Shown here piece after piece: positions 1 to 9,230 of a DNA stretch of 64,000 nt; the stretch's first letter is position 1, and each line of letters starts with the position of its first letter. The DNA lies in contig JAVBLW010000003.1 in NCBI GenBank assembly GCA_031553215.1, positions 124,001-188,000 on the forward strand, written 5' to 3'. The DNA is from JAVBLW01 sp031553215. GTDB lineage: Bacteria > Bacillota_I > Bacilli_A > Acholeplasmatales > Anaeroplasmataceae. The notes under the pieces are model-generated. The model worked only from the letters and a program-made list of their open reading frames with translations, did no database searches and was not told where the DNA came from. The translations under genes were made by a program, and so were the position numbers.

Positions 1-888
1 CCACAAATCCATTTGTAAGGAAATCATCTTTTATCCGAATCCTGTAGAAACCACTCAATGATTTAGAGCAATCCAAAAAGCTAAAGACAGACATTCCACT
101 TACTCGATTCTTCAAAATACATCTATTATTACTTAAGATTATCGAATGATTATCTGATTAGAGATTCACTTATAAAAACAGTTTATGACAGAATTCTAAA
201 TATTTCTACAATCTAGTTTGAAATACTAGATATGATTTGAATTTTTTTACCAGGATCATGTACGCTTCAGGCAGCCCTTTTTTACTTTATTTTTAGAGAA
301 TATAATGTATGAAAGATCATCATGGTACCTGCAAGCCTTCCAGCTACTAAGATGTTTAAAATCATTATTTCAGGCTCTTTAGCCTCAATATTAAAAACTA
401 ATTTATGTAAATGTTTATAACAAATTATTATTTATAAAGTAAAAATGAAGAACTATAAAATAAGGTTTTGTTTTACAAAATCTGGATAAGATTTCTATTT
501 ATCCTTTTTTGTCTCACGGTATAAAAATTATATTATTGCTTTTGAATAGCTAGCTAATAAAAATGTCTTAAAAATTAATAAATCCCTCCATCATAATAAA
601 AATCTATTTAGTTAATTTTAGAATAAACATTTGTAGGAAAATTAATATTTTCACTTCAAATTAATTTCCTGTAACGACTTTTATTCGCATCTTTTTTCAT
701 TAAATTTTATAACCATAAACTATTATGTACGGATATTTTATTACCATTTCATTACATTAGTTGTATGTGACTGTTCACTTTTCAAACGATAATTTAGTTA
801 AAAATCGGGCAAGAATATTAGAAATTATTCTCTTTATTTTTCAAGATTTATATAAAAAATATAGTCTATATAGCCTCCTAAAATGTTA

Positions 889-1019
889 CAAAATAATTTC
901 AAAAATAACCTAGATTTTAAAATTATGTGAAAAGTTTGTCATAAATTGTAAAATTGGTTTTTGATACTAGATAGGTTTTGAAATTATTTTTGGGCTCTTT
1001 TTTTACTAGGTTATGACAA
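889..1019. repeat. Nested, interleaved inverted repeats (copy 1)
   Basis: CAAAATAATTTCAAAA (889-904) is the inverse of TTTTGAAATTATTTTTG (976-992) with a one-base bulge. TTGTCATAA (936-944) is the inverse of TTATGACAA (1011-1019). The arms interleave, so the two helices could only form together as a pseudoknot. The same arrangement recurs at about 1566-1696. Confidence 0.55.
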
Positions 1020-1480
1020 TAAAAAAACACGATTATTAGTCATAATTTTTAATATATTTATTCTACTTTATATCGAATTTTAATGCATTTATTATTGTAT
1101 ACATCTATCATATTTTTAATGATTGTAGTGCCATTGAAGATATATTTTCAAATGATTATATTGAAATATTTAGTTCTTTAAATGTGGTTGACATACCAAT
1201 TTATTTAAATCAATATTCAAGCAATTTGGTATTTTTAACACCATTTTTCTTGCTTCTAAACTCTTATCTACTTCCATTACATTATATGTAAATCTTATAA
1301 ATTTTTACACATCTTCTACATAGCACACCTTTACTCAAGCAATTAATAAGATCAATAATTTAGTACATCAAATAGATAATTAAACATACATTTTACCTAA
1401 TGATTTAACTATTGAACAGACAGTTCACATCTATTCCTGATACAATAAATTAATACTATAATAATAAGAATCTGGGTAAA
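1020..1480 (-). pseudogene. Degenerate copy of the iron alcohol dehydrogenase 3' part
   Basis: This stretch aligns by eye with 1700-2170, the C-terminal coding part of the intact alcohol dehydrogenase gene. Shared landmarks include ATTACATTATATG (1276-1288 and 1968-1980) and the block CATACCAATTT (about 1191 and 1884). It is riddled with stops and small indels, and GC content has fallen relative to the intact copy. I infer an old tandem duplication whose upstream copy has decayed. Confidence 0.6.
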
Positions 1481-1565
1481 AATTTGAATATAATTAGAAA
1501 ATTTTCGTTTTCATTTTTGCACTTTTGTTATATAAAATATCCTCTGTATTCTCTCCTAAAATGTT

Positions 1566-1696
1566 ACAAAATAATTTCAAAAATAACATAGATTTCTAAA
1601 TCATGTAAAATGTTTGTCATAAATTGTAAAAATAGTTTTCAATACTAGATTGGTTTTGAAATTATTTTTGACTGCATTTTTACTAAGCCATGACAA
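1566..1696. repeat. Nested, interleaved inverted repeats (copy 2)
   Basis: This is the second copy of the element at 889-1019 and lies just downstream of the intact alcohol dehydrogenase gene on the minus strand. The outer arms are well conserved, while the inner arm has changed (CATGACAA instead of TATGACAA), so one pair is weakened. It may be part of the duplicated gene's 3' flank rather than a mobile repeat. Confidence 0.5.
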
Positions 1697-1727
1697 TAAA
1701 AAAACCACGATTTTTTATCGTAGTTTT
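1697..1727 (-). terminator. Intrinsic terminator of the alcohol dehydrogenase gene
   Basis: On the minus strand CTACGAT and ATCGTGG pair around an A-rich loop and are followed by a run of T, just after the stop codon. A decayed version stands at the equivalent place of the degenerate copy (about 1021-1050). Confidence 0.6.
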
Positions 1728-1735
1728 ATATATAT

Positions 1736-2908
1736 TTATTCTGCTTTGTATAGAATTTCAAGGCATTTATTATAGTCTACATCAACTATATCTTTAAGGA
1801 TTCTAGTACCATTAAAGGTATAATTTTTAGCTAATTTTTCAAACGAATCACTTGTGATATTCAACTCTTTGAATGTTGTTGGCATACCAATTTCTTTGAA
1901 GTAATCTTCAAGCAATTCAATACCTTTTAGCGCCGCTTTTTCTGCTTCTAATCTCTTATCTACATCCATTACATTATATGCAAATCTTGCGAATTTTTGA
2001 ACATCTCCGACATAACAAACCTTTGCCCAGGCAGGGAATAAAACTGATAATCCAGCTCCGTGAGCTACATAATCAAACATACCACTTACCTCATGTTCTA
2101 TCTGATGAACAGGCATTACAACATCTCTTCCTACTCCCATAAGATCATTATGTGATAGTGAACTTGCCCACATAAGTGTTGCTCTTGCATCATAATCATT
2201 AGGATTTTTTATAGCAATTCTTCCAGCTTCTATGACTGATTTAAATAATCCTTCAGATAAATAATCAGTTAATTCTACGTTTTTTTCTACTGTATAATAA
2301 CGTTCTAACGTGTGCATTAGTATATCAACAATGCCACATCCAGTTTGAAATTTATCTACTGAATATGTTAATTCAGGATTCATTATTGAAAATAAAGCTC
2401 GATTTGTAATACTGTTAAATCCTCTTTTTTCCCAAGTTTCATCATTGGTAATTACACAAGATTGACTCATTTCACTACCAGCTGCAGATAGAGTTAATAT
2501 AACACCAACTGGTAAAGCATCCTTTGGTGTCTTATTTTTTATACTAAATTCCCAAGGGCTAAAATCAACTTTTGCACCATTAGAAATGGATTTTGCAGAG
2601 TCAATTACAGACCCACCACCTACTGCTAAAACTAGTTCAATGTTATGTTCTTTACATAGTTTTACCCCCTCATGAACTAGTGATAATTTAGGATTAGCTT
2701 CCACTCCTGAAAGCTCAATAAAATCGATTTTTGAGGCCTTTAATGAGTTAACTACTTTATCATATAATCCAGTTGTTTTTATAGAGTTTTTTCCATAATG
2801 TAATAGTATTTTTTTGTATCCATAATTACTTATTATTTGACCAACATTGTTCTCTTCACCCTTACCAAATATGATATTTGTAGGTGTATACAAATTAAAA
2901 TTTTTCAT
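1736..2908 (-). CDS. Iron-containing alcohol dehydrogenase (butanol dehydrogenase type)
   Basis: This 390-residue protein belongs to the group III, iron-dependent alcohol dehydrogenases of the BdhA/YqhD type, which reduce aldehydes to alcohols with NAD(P)H and dispose of fermentation electrons. The nucleotide-binding motif is VGGGSVIDSAK (about residues 96-106). The metal ligands are an Asp and His in GIVDILMHTLE and the two histidines in HQIEHEVSG and YVAHGAGL. Length matches the family. The start is set by AGGAGG 7 bases upstream of ATG. It is the last gene before the decayed region, which holds a degenerate copy of its 3' end. The physiological substrate cannot be read from sequence. Confidence 0.9.
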   Translation of the reverse strand: MKNFNLYTPTNIIFGKGEENNVGQIISNYGYKKILLHYGKNSIKTTGLYDKVVNSLKASKIDFIELSGVEANPKLSLVHEGVKLCKEHNIELVLAVGGGSVIDSAKSISNGAKVDFSPWEFSIKNKTPKDALPVGVILTLSAAGSEMSQSCVITNDETWEKRGFNSITNRALFSIMNPELTYSVDKFQTGCGIVDILMHTLERYYTVEKNVELTDYLSEGLFKSVIEAGRIAIKNPNDYDARATLMWASSLSHNDLMGVGRDVVMPVHQIEHEVSGMFDYVAHGAGLSVLFPAWAKVCYVGDVQKFARFAYNVMDVDKRLEAEKAALKGIELLEDYFKEIGMPTTFKELNITSDSFEKLAKNYTFNGTRILKDIVDVDYNKCLEILYKAE

Positions 2909-2916
2909 ACTTCCTC

Positions 2917-4086
2917 CTATTTTAAATCCTTTAAAAATGATGTTCCAATATCTTGTTTTTGCACATTAAAGTTCTCAGCAATTGTTTGACCGATATCAGC
3001 GAATGTTTCTCTAATACCTAAATTAATCGATTTTAAATGCTTATTATAAACAATTAATGGAACATATTCTCTTGTATGATCTGTTCCTTTCCAGGTCGGA
3101 TCATTACCATGATCAGCTGTTATTATTAGTAAATCATCATCTTTTAACTGTTCTAAAACAGGTGATAATTTGATATCAAAGTCTTCGATTGCTTTTGCAT
3201 AACCAAGAGTATCTCTTCTATGACCATATAAAGAATCGAAGTCTACAAGGTTAATAAAATATAAACCTTCATTAAAATTTGTCCCAATTATATTTAAAAG
3301 TTTATCCATTCCATCGTCATTAGAAATTGTTTTTATTGATTCTGTAATACCACAACCAGTATAAATATCACTAATTTTTCCTAGCCCAATAACGTTAATA
3401 TTATTCTCTTTTAGGTAATCTAGAGTTGTTTTCTTAGGTGGTGTAAGGGCATAATCATGACGATTTGAAGTCCTAACAAAATCGTTCTTATTTGTGCCAA
3501 TGAAAGGTCTAGCAATAATTCTAGCCACTTTCCATTTTGGTTTTAGGCATATTTCACGTACAGTTTCACAAACATTATATAGTTCCTGAAGACCGAATAT
3601 TTCCTCGTGACAAGCTATTTGAAGAACACTATCAGAAGACGTATAAACAATCAATGACTTAGTTTTCATATGTTCTTCTCCAAGATATTTTATGATTTCA
3701 GTTCCACTTGCAGCGATATTCCCAATCACTTTATATCCAGTTTGGAATTCAATTTCTTCAATTAAATCCTTTGGAAATCCTGTATCAGTGAAGGTAAGAA
3801 AAGGCTTTTCAGTCTTTATTCCCATCATCTCATAATGTCCAGTTAAGGTATCTTTTCCGATACTTAATTCAGCGCATTTTCCATAAGCTGATATACACTC
3901 ATTATTAGTATTGAATATGACATTTTGAATTCCTAAACGTAGTAAATTAGGTATCTTCATATCGGGTTTTGCATCCCAAATATGCATAAAAGTGTTTGAA
4001 CCAAAGTCATCATATTTACTGCTATCAGGTAAAAAACCACAGCCTAGTGAGTCAGTAACTATTAAAAATACTCTTTTATACTTCAT
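2917..4086 (-). CDS. deoB: Phosphopentomutase
   Basis: DeoB interconverts ribose-1-phosphate (or deoxyribose-1-phosphate) and the 5-phosphate, linking nucleoside breakdown to the pentose pool. The alkaline-phosphatase-fold metal motifs are all present: VTDSLGCG at the N-terminus, DTLTGHYEMMG with the threonine that is phosphorylated, NLVDFDSLYGHRRD, and ADHGNDPTWKGTDHTRE near the C-terminus. I chose the ATG at 4086 (389 residues) because the reading frame upstream lies inside xerD and GAGG sits 6 bases before this ATG. It overlaps the end of xerD by 11 bases, which suggests coupled translation. The xerD-deoB order is that of Bacillus. Confidence 0.93.
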   Translation of the reverse strand: MKYKRVFLIVTDSLGCGFLPDSSKYDDFGSNTFMHIWDAKPDMKIPNLLRLGIQNVIFNTNNECISAYGKCAELSIGKDTLTGHYEMMGIKTEKPFLTFTDTGFPKDLIEEIEFQTGYKVIGNIAASGTEIIKYLGEEHMKTKSLIVYTSSDSVLQIACHEEIFGLQELYNVCETVREICLKPKWKVARIIARPFIGTNKNDFVRTSNRHDYALTPPKKTTLDYLKENNINVIGLGKISDIYTGCGITESIKTISNDDGMDKLLNIIGTNFNEGLYFINLVDFDSLYGHRRDTLGYAKAIEDFDIKLSPVLEQLKDDDLLIITADHGNDPTWKGTDHTREYVPLIVYNKHLKSINLGIRETFADIGQTIAENFNVQKQDIGTSFLKDLK

Positions 4087-5026
4087 TTTTTTCCTCATCT
4101 CCTTTATGTTTATTTGCCATTGGATGGGCATTTTCATATACTTCTTTAAGAAAAGATCTATTTATATGGGTATATATTTGAGTCGTAGATATATCCTCAT
4201 GACCCAGCATTTCCTGTACAATTCTTAAATCAACTCCACCTTCTAATAAGTGAGTTGCAAAGGAATGTCTTAGTGTATGAGGAGAAATTTCCTTTTCAAT
4301 TCCATTCTCTAAAGCTAATGTTTTTATATATTTGTATACTCCCTGGCGAGATAATTGTTCTCCTTTATAGTTATAAAATAATAGTTCACCTGGTTTATTA
4401 CAGATCTCTTTTCTACCATTTTCTATATAATCTCTAACAGCTATTATTGCCATATCACCAAAGGGAATTAAACGCTCTTTATTACCTTTTCCAATTAATT
4501 CTATATATTTAGCATTGATATGAATATTACTCGTTTTAAGGGTAATTAATTCCGTCACCCGAAGTCCACAACCATAAAGTAATTCCATAAGAGCCTTGTT
4601 TCTTTTGCCTAATGGAGTATCTACTTTAATTGAATTAATCATCTTTTCAACTTCTTCTTGAGTTAAAACAACCGGTAAAGGCTTATCAAGTTTTGGCGTA
4701 TCTATTAGTTTTGAAGGATCTGTTTTAGTTATTTTTTCTTCATATAAAAACTTATGAAACTCTCTTATAGCGGTTAATTTTCTACTCATAGAATGAGGAG
4801 ATAATTCTTTTCTTTTAAGACTTTGCATAAATTTTTTGATATGAACATCTTCAATTTCTGATACATCAAAGATATTTTGGTACTCTTTAAGGAACTGTGA
4901 ATAAAGTCTTAAATCAGTCATATAGCTATTTACTGAGTTTGTACTTAATCTTTTATCTGTCTCTAAATGATATCTAAAATCAGATAATTCATAAAATATT
5001 ATGTCTTCTTCTTTTTTCTTTTTCAT
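4076..5026 (-). CDS. xerD: Site-specific tyrosine recombinase, XerD type
   Basis: This 316-residue recombinase is the usual length for XerC/XerD, which resolve chromosome dimers at dif. An N-terminal SAM-like core-binding domain (about 10-95) precedes the catalytic domain. The catalytic set is complete: Arg in CGLRVTEL, Lys in GKGNKERLIPF, HTLRH, LGHEDISTTQ, and the nucleophile Tyr in IYTHI. I use the ATG at 5026, with AAAGG 10 bases upstream; the in-frame TTG at 5044 lies inside hemW. Placement directly before deoB, as in Bacillus, favours XerD over XerC, but sequence alone does not prove which. Confidence 0.88.
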   Translation of the reverse strand: MKKKKEEDIIFYELSDFRYHLETDKRLSTNSVNSYMTDLRLYSQFLKEYQNIFDVSEIEDVHIKKFMQSLKRKELSPHSMSRKLTAIREFHKFLYEEKITKTDPSKLIDTPKLDKPLPVVLTQEEVEKMINSIKVDTPLGKRNKALMELLYGCGLRVTELITLKTSNIHINAKYIELIGKGNKERLIPFGDMAIIAVRDYIENGRKEICNKPGELLFYNYKGEQLSRQGVYKYIKTLALENGIEKEISPHTLRHSFATHLLEGGVDLRIVQEMLGHEDISTTQIYTHINRSFLKEVYENAHPMANKHKGDEEKNEV

Positions 5027-5027
5027 T

Positions 5028-6122
5028 TTACACAAACCTTTCAAATACTATATTTGCTAAAGGAATCCCTTTTTCTGATAATTTTATTATATCATCAGTT
5101 TCTATTATCAATCCATTATTTAGGATATAATCTAGATCAAAGTCTTCATTTATATTAGATTGATATCTACTAAAATATTCCTTTTTTGATACTCCATCTA
5201 TCATTCTAAGTCCTAAAATCATAAATTCTGATTTTGATATTTCTTCAGTAATCTCATCTTTTGTACTGATAAATTCATTAAAATACTTATCTAAAATAGA
5301 ATTATTTTCATACCTAATTTTTTCTATATAGCCACTTGCTCCTGCACCAACACCAATATATTCAAGGTTTTGCCAATATATTTTATTGTGAATACTTTCC
5401 TTATTTTTAGAATAATTACTTATTTCATACTGTTTATATCCATGTTCATATAAATCTTTTCTAATGAAATCATACATATCAGCTAATAAGTCTTCATCTA
5501 ATAAAGATATTTTCTTTTTTTTATAATCAATAAAAAACTTAGTTTTCTCTTCTAAGATCATACTATAATATGATACATGTGGAAGATTTAAATCATAAAA
5601 AACATCCAAGTTTTCTTTTATTTTGATAAGACTATCGGTAGGGTATCCAAACATTAAATCCATACTGATGTTATCAATTCCATTATCTCTTAACATACGT
5701 ATAGCATTTAAAATATTTTCTTTTCTGTGATGTCTACCCAAGAATTCTAAATCATTATCAATGAAATTTTGAGCACCAATACTTACTCTATTAATGTTAT
5801 ATTTCTTAAATAATTCTACTTGTGAGATAGTTAGTAATTCAGGATTAATCTCAATTGTATATTCCAATACATTTAATTTATAATCTGAAATGGCAACAAA
5901 TAATCTTTCCAGTTCTAAATCATTTAAGATGTTTGGTGTTCCTCCACCAATAAAAATTGTCTTAATATCACTATTTAAATAAGGTTTATAGACCTCTATT
6001 TCTTCAATTAATTTATTTACATATTCACTTATTTGATTTTGATTTTTGGCAATTCTTTTATGGAAATCGCAATAATTACATATATGTTTACAAAATGGTA
6101 TATGTATATATAATCCACGCAT
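5028..6122 (-). CDS. hemW: HemW-like radical SAM protein (coproporphyrinogen III oxidase family)
   Basis: The 364-residue protein begins with LYIHIPFC and the radical SAM cluster motif CKHICNYC (C-x3-C-x2-C), followed by IGGGTPN. This is the HemN/HemW family; members of this length lacking the HemN N-terminal extension are mostly HemW heme chaperones. No other heme gene lies in the window, so a role in heme handling is uncertain. The start ATG has GAGGTGAT upstream. It is separated from xerD by one base and is probably the first gene of the hemW-xerD-deoB operon. Confidence 0.85.
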   Translation of the reverse strand: MRGLYIHIPFCKHICNYCDFHKRIAKNQNQISEYVNKLIEEIEVYKPYLNSDIKTIFIGGGTPNILNDLELERLFVAISDYKLNVLEYTIEINPELLTISQVELFKKYNINRVSIGAQNFIDNDLEFLGRHHRKENILNAIRMLRDNGIDNISMDLMFGYPTDSLIKIKENLDVFYDLNLPHVSYYSMILEEKTKFFIDYKKKKISLLDEDLLADMYDFIRKDLYEHGYKQYEISNYSKNKESIHNKIYWQNLEYIGVGAGASGYIEKIRYENNSILDKYFNEFISTKDEITEEISKSEFMILGLRMIDGVSKKEYFSRYQSNINEDFDLDYILNNGLIIETDDIIKLSEKGIPLANIVFERFV

Positions 6123-6243
6123 AAAATCACCTCATTATAGTATATATTTTACCATAAAAAATTATAATCGTCCTTATTTTATAAATAGAGTAGAAAAATT
6201 TATTAATTTTTGTTATAATTATAAAAAAATGGAGATGTTAACT

Positions 6244-6801
6244 ATGAAAAAAATTATTAAATTAATGTCAATCATTTCACTTGTTTTTTCTATTACGATT
6301 TTGGTTTCTTGTGGAGACAAGACACGCGAAAATTTCGATAAATTTGTCACCGTAATAGAGAAAACTAATAGTTATGAATGCAATGTACTATACGAAGATA
6401 TTGAATATACTGTGTATTCCGAAGGAAATAAAAGTTTATGCATCAGTAATAATAGAAAATTATATACAGAAATAGATTCTGAGACAAGAGAATATCATCG
6501 ATATTTATTTTTTGAAACGACTAAAATATGGGAACCAACAAATGGTTTTTTATTACCTTATAATGGGCTTGGAGAATTTACTAGCATAGGAAAACAGTTA
6601 CCACTTATAGAAGCTAAAAATGGTAGAATTGTATACCATATTGAAACAAAATACTATAGTGATTCCTATATAATAGAACTTGATGATGACGGAAAAGGTG
6701 CTAAGGTTACACATATTCACACACAGGTTGGTGAGACGGATTATCTTGATTTATTTGTTTACACAAATGTTGGATCAACAACTGTAGTTTCTCCTATTTA
6801 A
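6244..6801 (+). CDS. Small lipoprotein, unknown function
   Basis: The 185-residue product has a lipoprotein signal: Lys-rich start, hydrophobic core, and lipobox VSCG with the lipid-acceptor Cys near residue 25. It is therefore expected on the outer face of the membrane. The mature part shows no motif that I recognise. The start at 6244 is chosen because GGAG stands about 10 bases upstream; an earlier in-frame ATG at 6229 overlaps that ribosome site. The gene stands alone between divergent hemW and convergent coaX, and ends in its own terminator. Confidence 0.75.
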   Translation: MKKIIKLMSIISLVFSITILVSCGDKTRENFDKFVTVIEKTNSYECNVLYEDIEYTVYSEGNKSLCISNNRKLYTEIDSETREYHRYLFFETTKIWEPTNGFLLPYNGLGEFTSIGKQLPLIEAKNGRIVYHIETKYYSDSYIIELDDDGKGAKVTHIHTQVGETDYLDLFVYTNVGSTTVVSPI

Positions 6802-6842
6802 AGAAAGTAATCTTACTAAAAATTTGATAATTTTTAAAAAGT

Positions 6843-6870
6843 ATATTCTATTTTATAGAATATCTTTTTT
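6843..6870 (+). terminator. Terminator of the lipoprotein gene
   Basis: ATATTCTA and TAGAATAT form an 8-bp stem around TTT, followed by CTTTTTTATT on the plus strand. Confidence 0.7.
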
Positions 6871-6885
6871 ATTAATATAAAAATA

Positions 6886-6906
6886 AAAACCTCTATAAGA
6901 GGTTTA
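6886..6906 (-). terminator. Terminator of the coaX operon
   Basis: AAACCTCT and AGAGGTTT pair around a short loop, with a T-rich tail on the minus strand, overlapping the end of coaX. Confidence 0.6.
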
Positions 6907-7653
6907 AATATTTTTATTATATATTGTAACAAGACCATTTAAAACAAGATTTTCTTCTAATGTTATTTTAGTCTTACATAAAGGCACTATTAATTTAGAT
7001 AATCCTCCTGTAGCTATAACGAATAAATCAGGTCTATTTAGTTCTTCTTTTATTCTTTCAATCATACCATCTACTTGACTTGCAGCACCAAATATTACTC
7101 CTGATTGCATGCAGCTTATAGTATTATTTCCTAGAATTTTCTTTGGGGCTTGTAATTCAATATTAGGTAATAATGCGGCATTGCTTACTAGTGCACGCAT
7201 TGATATTGCTACTCCAGGAGCAATAGATACTCCTATTAATTGATTATTTTTTACATATATATATTTTGTAGCTGTACCCAAATCTACAATTAATGCTTCA
7301 TTAGTAATATTCATTGCACCAACACAATCACAAACTAAATCTGCACCTACACTTTTAGGATCATCTGCACCCTTTAACATGATTCCTGTTCTTAGTGAAG
7401 AACTAACAACCATTGCATCAAGCTTATAATGGGTTTTAAATAATTTCACTAAAGCACTCGTTATTACTGGGACAACGCTACTGATTATTACATTATCAAT
7501 TGTACCATTCTCTAATAAGGATTTTATCTGAATGTAGTATTCATCAGATGTTCTATCAGTAAATGATTTAATACGATAAATATTCTTAATTTCATTATCT
7601 TTATATATTCCAAATACTATATTAGTATTTCCAACATCTATTAAAACTACCAT
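6904..7653 (-). CDS. coaX: Type III pantothenate kinase
   Basis: CoaX phosphorylates pantothenate with ATP, the first step to coenzyme A. The 249-residue length is normal. The ASKHA-fold ATP motifs are visible as DVGNTNIVFGIY at the N-terminus and VDLGTATKYIYV in the middle; GADLVCDCVGA matches the pantothenate-site motif of the family. It follows a predicted vitamin transporter S-component by 11 bases, which suggests that the cell imports pantothenate and then phosphorylates it. Confidence 0.93.
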   Translation of the reverse strand: MVVLIDVGNTNIVFGIYKDNEIKNIYRIKSFTDRTSDEYYIQIKSLLENGTIDNVIISSVVPVITSALVKLFKTHYKLDAMVVSSSLRTGIMLKGADDPKSVGADLVCDCVGAMNITNEALIVDLGTATKYIYVKNNQLIGVSIAPGVAISMRALVSNAALLPNIELQAPKKILGNNTISCMQSGVIFGAASQVDGMIERIKEELNRPDLFVIATGGLSKLIVPLCKTKITLEENLVLNGLVTIYNKNI

Positions 7654-7664
7654 TTTGTACCTCT

Positions 7665-8255
7665 TTAATCAATATTTACATCTAATGTTTCAGCTGCATA
7701 AATAGATATTCTACCAACAACTGGAGATAGTATTGAACTAAATATGAATTCTACTATAAAATTCATTCCAATCATTGTTAGGAATAAGAAACTTATTGCG
7801 TTACTTCCACCAGAGGCATCGTTTAAAGCTGGTTTTAAAACAGTTAATACACCAAGGGCAAATAATCCAGTGTTGACAATTGGTGTTATTATAGAGGCTA
7901 CAATACAACCAAGAGTTTTATTTTTTCTTTTAAATAATTTGTATACATATCCAGCAGCAAGTCCAGCAAGTCCACCTTTTAATAATACAAGTACGACTGT
8001 CCAGAATGGTTCAAATCCCATAAAATAAGCAGCATCTCCACTTAATAATACAGTTGCACCAAATGCAAGTCCAAGGACTAATCCCGCGATAGGACCAAAT
8101 AAAATTGCCCCTACTGTTATTGGTAATAAAACCAATGTAATTGAAAATGTTCCTAATTTAATGAAGCTTCCTAGTAATTGTAGTACAACTACAATAGCTA
8201 ATAATGCTGCCATCATTACCATTTTCTTAATGTTTTTGTTATTGTTCATATTCAT
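7665..8255 (-). CDS. ECF transporter substrate-binding S component, probably for pantothenate
   Basis: This 196-residue hydrophobic protein has about six membrane segments with the small-residue-rich pattern of ECF-type S components (for example LLPITVGAILFGPIAGL). These proteins bind a vitamin and work with a shared energising module, which is not in this window. Being directly upstream of coaX in one operon argues for pantothenate (PanT-like). That substrate is inference from context. The start has AAAGGA 5 bases upstream. Confidence 0.75.
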   Translation of the reverse strand: MNMNNNKNIKKMVMMAALLAIVVVLQLLGSFIKLGTFSITLVLLPITVGAILFGPIAGLVLGLAFGATVLLSGDAAYFMGFEPFWTVVLVLLKGGLAGLAAGYVYKLFKRKNKTLGCIVASIITPIVNTGLFALGVLTVLKPALNDASGGSNAISFLFLTMIGMNFIVEFIFSSILSPVVGRISIYAAETLDVNID

Positions 8256-8354
8256 TTTTCCTTTCTTTTTAGGTCCTTTTGGATCCCGTAAGCATCTTTA
8301 TTATATATCATATTATTTTGATATTCAAGTTATTTTATATATTATTATCAAATA

Positions 8355-8382
8355 AATAAAAGCTATGCAAATGCATAGCTCT
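8355..8382 (-). terminator. Terminator of the kduI-aldo/keto reductase operon
   Basis: AGCTATGCA (8361-8369) and TGCATAGCT (8372-8380) form a perfect 9-bp stem, followed on the minus strand by TTTTATTTATTT. Confidence 0.75.
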
Positions 8383-8385
8383 ATG

Positions 8386-9228
8386 TTATATTATTTCTTT
8401 TAATGGTACAAAATGGGCATTATCAGGATCTGAATATACTCTTCTAGTGATATTAAGATTATTAATTTTTTCCATATCTTCACCAGTAATATCAAAATCA
8501 AAAACATTAAAGTTTTCAATAATTCTATCCTTAGTAACCGATTTTGGAATCATTACAACATTTCTTTGAATTCCCCATTTTGTTATAATATTAGGGATAC
8601 TTTTGTTATATTTTAAAGATAATTCTTTTAATAATGGTATATCAAAAGCTTGACCTTTCATTAGTGGTCCATAAGAATTAATAGCAATATTATTCTCATT
8701 TAAATACTTTTGCATATGTAATTGTCTAAGTCCAGGATGTAATTCTACCTGATTTAACATAGGCATTATTTTAGCGGTTTTCTTAAGATTTTCTAGATGA
8801 TGAATATTAAAATTAGATACTCCAATTGCACGTGCTTTTCCAGTTCTATAGATTTCTTCCATGGCCTTCCAGCACTCACTTGTTAGTTCATAATTTTGAC
8901 TTGGCCAGTGTATTAAATATAAATCAATATAATCAGTATCTAATTTTTTTAGACTTTCTTCAAAATATTTTTTTGCATTATTATATCCAATTTTTCCAGG
9001 ATATAATTTTGTAGTAATAAATATTTCAGATCTATCAATTCCACTATCTTTTATTGCTTTTCCAACACTTTCTTCATTACCATACGTTTGAGCAGTATCA
9101 ATTAATCTATATCCTGCTTCAAGCGCCCATTTTACAGAGTTATATGCATCTGTACCATTTTCACTTAAAAACGTTCCTAATCCTAAAAGAGGCATCTTTA
9201 CGCCATTTGCTAAAGTAATATACTTCAT
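8386..9228 (-). CDS. Aldo/keto reductase
   Basis: The 280-residue protein is an NADPH-dependent aldo/keto reductase of the 2,5-diketo-D-gluconate reductase type. The catalytic tetrad is present: Asp and Tyr in DTAQTYGNE, Lys in TTKLYPG, and His in LIHWPSQ. The cofactor end MIPKSVTKDRIIENF is also intact. It lies 2 bases after kduI and shares its terminator, so it may act on a sugar acid or its aldehyde in uronate breakdown; the real substrate is not known. Confidence 0.88.
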   Translation of the reverse strand: MKYITLANGVKMPLLGLGTFLSENGTDAYNSVKWALEAGYRLIDTAQTYGNEESVGKAIKDSGIDRSEIFITTKLYPGKIGYNNAKKYFEESLKKLDTDYIDLYLIHWPSQNYELTSECWKAMEEIYRTGKARAIGVSNFNIHHLENLKKTAKIMPMLNQVELHPGLRQLHMQKYLNENNIAINSYGPLMKGQAFDIPLLKELSLKYNKSIPNIITKWGIQRNVVMIPKSVTKDRIIENFNVFDFDITGEDMEKINNLNITRRVYSDPDNAHFVPLKEII

Positions 9229-9230
9229 AA

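Larger units (their letters stand above)
1..1735. other. Gene-free, decayed region
   Basis: I see no open reading frame with a ribosome site and no RNA gene that I recognise. The right half (about 873-1480) is a degenerate copy of the sequence that follows at 1540-2170, including the end of the alcohol dehydrogenase gene. The left part (1-800) looks like more eroded sequence; a short stretch near 768-830 also resembles 1418-1500, hinting at an older copy, but this is weak. Confidence 0.6.

Noticed and set aside
1..800. Possible CRISPR array or short tandem repeats
   Set aside because: No regularly spaced identical repeats are seen here or elsewhere in the window.
3992..4437. Plus-strand open frames opposite deoB and xerD
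   Set aside because: They lie entirely within well-supported minus-strand genes, have no ribosome site and encode hydrophobic low-complexity products.
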